64,000 nucleotides of DNA from Stenogyne calaminthoides (taxonomy: Eukaryota; Streptophyta; Magnoliopsida; Lamiales; Lamiaceae), in NCBI GenBank assembly GCA_037126765.1, contig JBBCBC010000001.1:19176622-19240621 (forward strand), written 5' to 3'. Shown here in pieces: positions 61,094 through 64,000 of the stretch. The notes beneath the pieces are model-generated. The model did not search any database and had not been told where the DNA came from. It worked only from the letters and a program-made list of their open reading frames with translations. How positions within the stretch are numbered: position 1 is the first letter of the stretch; every line of letters starts with the position of its first letter. Position numbers and translations under genes: made by a program.

Positions 61094-62908
61094 TCATGCA
61101 CAAAGTTTGTAACAATAACATTTCCTCAAAATTCCTTTGCATCGGCCTGTCGTAAAATTATTCTTCTTGCAACGGTGTTTGCACCTAGAACTGCTGAAGC
61201 AAAACCCTGAGCTTTTCTCTTTGCATATCGTCACTTGGTCCTTTAAATATACTTCAACCTTGGCAACATGACATATTTCTGCAGATTAATTCATCATCAA
61301 AATTAATTAATTAACTGGAATAATTATATAATATTTTAAAGGAGAAAAGTGGTCCATTTTTGTAATATAAAAATCGGGAGTCGGTCTTCCATGAACTAGA
61401 TTTGTGCTATGAACTTAAATTATTTGACTTATTTCACTCATTTTCAACACATTTTTCTAAACCACTAAACTTGACCCGTATTATACCCTTGATAATGTCA
61501 AATGTCATGAATTAAAAACAAGGTTCATGAATCGAATCTATACTATACGGGCATGTTTGTTTTCCACAAGGGAAATCCGGATGGGGGATGAGTTTCCCCC
61601 CATCCCGGTCACTTTTCGGATTTACACATTTCATCTTCCATCCAAATACACATAATCCACCCCTATTATACACCTATACCATAAAACTATCAAATCATTA
61701 TTTTTTTTACACCAACTTATTTTCTCTCATATTTTTCTTACATTTTTTTCTTCATATAATTATTACCACACTAACTAACAATAATAAAATACTTATAATT
61801 AAAAATTATTGATTTGACATAAAACTTCATCCACCCCTACCATATTCAACACAAACAAACACATATTATTATTCATTGAATTTGTCCCATCCAACTTTAT
61901 TCTCCATCCGAATTTATCTCATCCACCTCAAGCAAAAAACAAACGTGACCTAAAAGTTTTTGCCAAAAGCGGCTACTAGCATGCATGTCACGAATGAGGG
62001 ACATTATTTTATTGAGATTGTCTCACGTGACATGACCAAAATTAAAAATAACCTTTTAGTATTGAGAAAATTCCGTTTAAAAGCTCGTATGAAAATAATC
62101 TATTTATTTAATTCCCTCAACACTTTTTTTTGTGAGGAGGTCCAACAGAACAATTTAAATGGGTGTTTAGTATGAATGAAAAATCAAATGAGAAAATAAT
62201 TTAATCTATTTATTTAATTCCCCTCAACAAGTATGAAACCTTTTTTTTTTGTGCGCAACAGTTTAGTATGAATGAAAAATCAAAGTAGAATAATTTAAAT
62301 AGTTAGAACATCACTACCTATATTTGAACGGTCATGGGTTCGAGTTATTTGCTCTATTAAAAAAAAAAAATAAGAATGAAAAATGCAAATCAGATTAGTG
62401 GTGTGAAAAACTAAAATGAAAAACTAAAGTGATTAGAACGTGACTACCTATATCCAAAAGATCATGGGTTCGAGTCATTTGCCCTGCCAAAAAAAAAATA
62501 TGCAAATCGGATTAGTGGTTTGAAAAATCAAGGTGGGATAGTTTAAGTGGTTAGAGCATCACTACCTATGTCCGGAAAGTCATGAGTTCGAGTCATTTGT
62601 CCTAAAAAAAAACAAATAGGATTAGCGGTGTGTAAAGATTACATTTAGTTTCAATATGTTTCACACAATAAATTATGGTTTCTTTTATACGTAATGTTGA
62701 GAAAATTGAGCAAAATTAGGTAAGGGTCATATAGACAATTTGAACAAAATAGTAATTATATATGAGACACACTTGTATGAGACGGTCTCACAGTGAGACG
62801 AGGCATGAGTTGAGCATTGACGCTTTAACACTTTGGGAGAGATGAATGTAATTTATACTAAGTTGTACCCCGTCTCATGCATGAAACCGTTTTATATGAG
62901 TTTTTGTC

Positions 62909-62969
<61 letters not shown>

Positions 62970-63353
62970 CCATTTATGTAAATAGCTAATAAACGATAAA
63001 ACGTTACTGCAGTTTTAATTTGCAAATCCAAATCATTATGCATTATTTTCTCCTAGATCCCTGCCCTCATTCTAAAACATAATAAATTGAAAAATAATTG
63101 CATGATTATGACACAATATTATAGTTTAATTTTTTTAATATACACGTTATTAGGAAATCAGAGCAATTAAAAATAACTTATTTGGCTTTTGTAATTACGA
63201 GCAAGGTTCTGAAAATAACATTGATGTAATTATGTTCTAATATTAATAAAAAGATATAAAAAAAAACAAATAAACGATAAAGAAATAACCCGAAGAAAGA
63301 AGAAGCATCATCAGTAGAACAACCGCTGAAACATAACTCATGATGAGCTTCAT
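61094..63353 (-). CDS. Defensin-like cysteine-rich secreted peptide (two exons)
   Basis: Exon 1 is 63353-63290 and exon 2 is 61278-61094, joined in phase 1 through a GT-AG intron (63289-61279). The product is 82 residues. Residues 1-21 are a signal peptide (MKLIMSY, then AVVLLMMLLLSS). The mature part has Cys at 24, 40, 48, 54, 58, 68, 75, 77 and 81. From Cys40 the spacing is 7-5-3-9-6-1-3. This gives the cysteine-stabilised alpha-beta pattern (C-x3-C at 54/58, C-x-C at 75/77) and a gamma-core GRCKGILRKCYC. Plant defensins normally have 10 residues between the first two Cys. Cys24 is extra. The family acts outside the cell as antimicrobial or signalling peptides; the role here is inferred only. 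A TATA box, an AATAAA and the normal intron position after the signal peptide support a complete gene. Expression is unknown. Confidence 0.75.
61549..61950. mobile_element. MITE in the defensin-like gene intron
   Basis: The left end GGGCATGTTTGTTTTCCAC and the right end CAAAAAACAAACGTGACC are imperfect inverted repeats. GGATGGGGGATGAG (left) pairs with CTCATCCACC (right). The unit is about 400 bp with no coding capacity. No certain target duplication is seen. The GGGCATGTTTGTT start resembles hAT or PIF/Harbinger MITEs. Confidence 0.6.
62285..62630 (+). repeat. Three tandem tRNA-like (SINE-type) units in the intron
   Basis: Units near 62290-62370, 62415-62500 and 62530-62620 share TTAAATAGTTAGAACATCAC, CATGGGTTCGAGTYATTTG and an A-run. 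Each has an A-box-like (TAGTTTAAGTGG, best in unit 3) and B-box-like (GGTTCGAGTCA) element. A GCAAATCRGATTAGTGGTGT spacer follows each unit. Opposite to the host gene in orientation. Confidence 0.7.
62757..62910. mobile_element. GAGACGGTCTCAC-type MITE, copy 3 (intron)
   Basis: Ends ATATGAGACACACTTGTATG-AGACGGTCTC and the complement of CATGAAACCGTTTTATATG are inverted. The centre GCATTGACGCTTTAACACTT matches the other copies. It lies directly before the TA microsatellite. Confidence 0.7.
62910..62967. repeat. (TA)n microsatellite
   Basis: An uninterrupted run of about 29 TA units inside the intron of the defensin-like gene, abutting the MITE at its left. Confidence 0.95.
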
Positions 63354-63417
63354 ATCCTATACTAGGTAAAAGATATTGCATGCAAAAGAATGTTGAGTAT
63401 ACGCAAAAAGAAAGTCT

Positions 63418-63425
63418 ATTATATA
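63418..63425 (-). promoter_or_regulatory. TATA box of the defensin-like gene
   Basis: On the minus strand GGTATATAATAG lies 65-72 bp before the start codon, with ACTCAACATTC at the expected start-site distance, giving a short 5' UTR of about 35 nt. Confidence 0.6.
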
Positions 63426-63429
63426 CCTT

Positions 63430-63845
63430 TAGAAAAATTTAATAAAATTTCTCCATAGATTTAGGTGTATATATATCAACAATTTTCCTGATATATATTT
63501 TTGTTAGGACGAATTAATAGGTAAAGCATTTTAGGAATTTAGTTTTAATTGAAATTTTGCTTGAATTATTCTGGCATGACTTGCAGCGACCACCAATGCA
63601 CGTTCAATATGGAGATTGTGACATCATTAATATTTAATATCTTGTTTTACATTAATTTCTTGAATATTACTAATTTCACAATATCTTGTTTTACATTTCT
63701 TGAATATCACTTTTGTGCAATTTTTTTTACCTATGTACTTATTAGTAAATTTGCATTCCTTAATTGTACTTTTTTTTTAAAGACAATCAATTACAATAGT
63801 TTCCTAACACAATCAATTACAATAATTTTTTCTATCATCTGACAC
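63430..63845. other. AT-rich upstream region of the defensin-like gene
   Basis: Promoter side of the minus-strand gene. A duplicated ACATTWMTTTCTTGAATATYAC string occurs at 63650-63670 and 63690-63712, and an ACACAATCAATTACAATARTTT string twice near 63780-63825. No other gene is supported. Confidence 0.45.
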
Positions 63846-63849
63846 ATGA

Positions 63850-64000
63850 CAACATCATTTCATCTCGCTGCAGACCGGAACCACAATCACCACAAGAGGA
63901 GGACCACCCGAAACCGCAACTCAGCACCACAACCGGAACCGCAACCCAACAACAAGGGCACTACCACCTAACAAGAGGGGGACCACCACAAGAGGGAATA
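63850..64000 (-). mobile_element. SINE-like element, copy 2 (cut by the window end)
   Basis: GCAGACCGGAACCACAATCA at 63870 and the ACCACCCGAAACCGCAAC stretch match 60410-60460 closely. The tRNA-like head would lie beyond 64000. Confidence 0.6.

Noticed and set aside
62290..62630. True tRNA genes
   Set aside because: A- and B-box-like motifs are present, but no acceptor stem or proper anticodon arm pairs, and each unit ends in an A-run.
63549..63842. 97-codon plus-strand frame near the right edge
   Set aside because: Phe/Ile/Asn-rich low-complexity text from AT-rich DNA containing short direct repeats. It is not similar to any family I know.

Overview
The window looks like a gene-poor, repeat-rich stretch of a eudicot plant nuclear genome. 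The reasons are plant-type Copia and Gypsy retrotransposons with tRNA-Met or other tRNA primer sites, MITEs, tRNA-derived SINE-like repeats, AT-rich spacers, and two plant-type host genes. No species can be named from the sequence alone.

Left block (1-19080). A minus-strand Ty3/Gypsy element (5' LTR, primer site and gag visible, pol off the left edge) is split by a solo LTR of a family called A here (target duplication AACCA). That solo LTR is split by a 14.8-kb Sirevirus-like Copia element, C (TSD CTAGT). C has a long extra-ORF region between RNase H and its 3' LTR.

Centre (20787-44885). A minus-strand Copia pol fragment abuts a small long-armed foldback element, whose arms were later split twice. 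The left arm holds a probable solo LTR with a family A solo LTR inside it (TSD GTCTG). The right arm holds Copia B (26291-44720, TSD GGTTT), and B carries a complete family A Copia (30608-39858, TSD GATAC) inserted at B's protease DTG codons. All pol reading frames are broken.

Right half (44886-64000). After a GAGGG-rich patch, a Mutator-type MITE with a 9-bp TSD, a pol-less LTR element (D) and a degenerate family A solo LTR comes the host-gene part. An intronless calmodulin-like Ca2+ sensor lies on the minus strand (55295-55831). A two-exon defensin-like secreted cysteine-rich peptide gene lies on the minus strand (exons 63353-63290 and 61278-61094). It is invisible as one long ORF because a 2-kb intron, loaded with MITEs, tRNA-like repeats and a TA microsatellite, splits it. 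It has a TATA box, signal peptide, in-phase splice sites, the cysteine-stabilised alpha-beta spacing and an AATAAA signal. A decayed duplicate of its 3' end lies at about 59370-59905.

The most unusual sequence-level signal is in element C (and probably D). The two LTRs of C differ very largely where one has CAG or CTG, and the other has CG/TCGA-like or CTTG-like strings. This may be a consensus artefact at methylated CHG sites or a real mutation process, and it bears on how many 'broken' frames are real.
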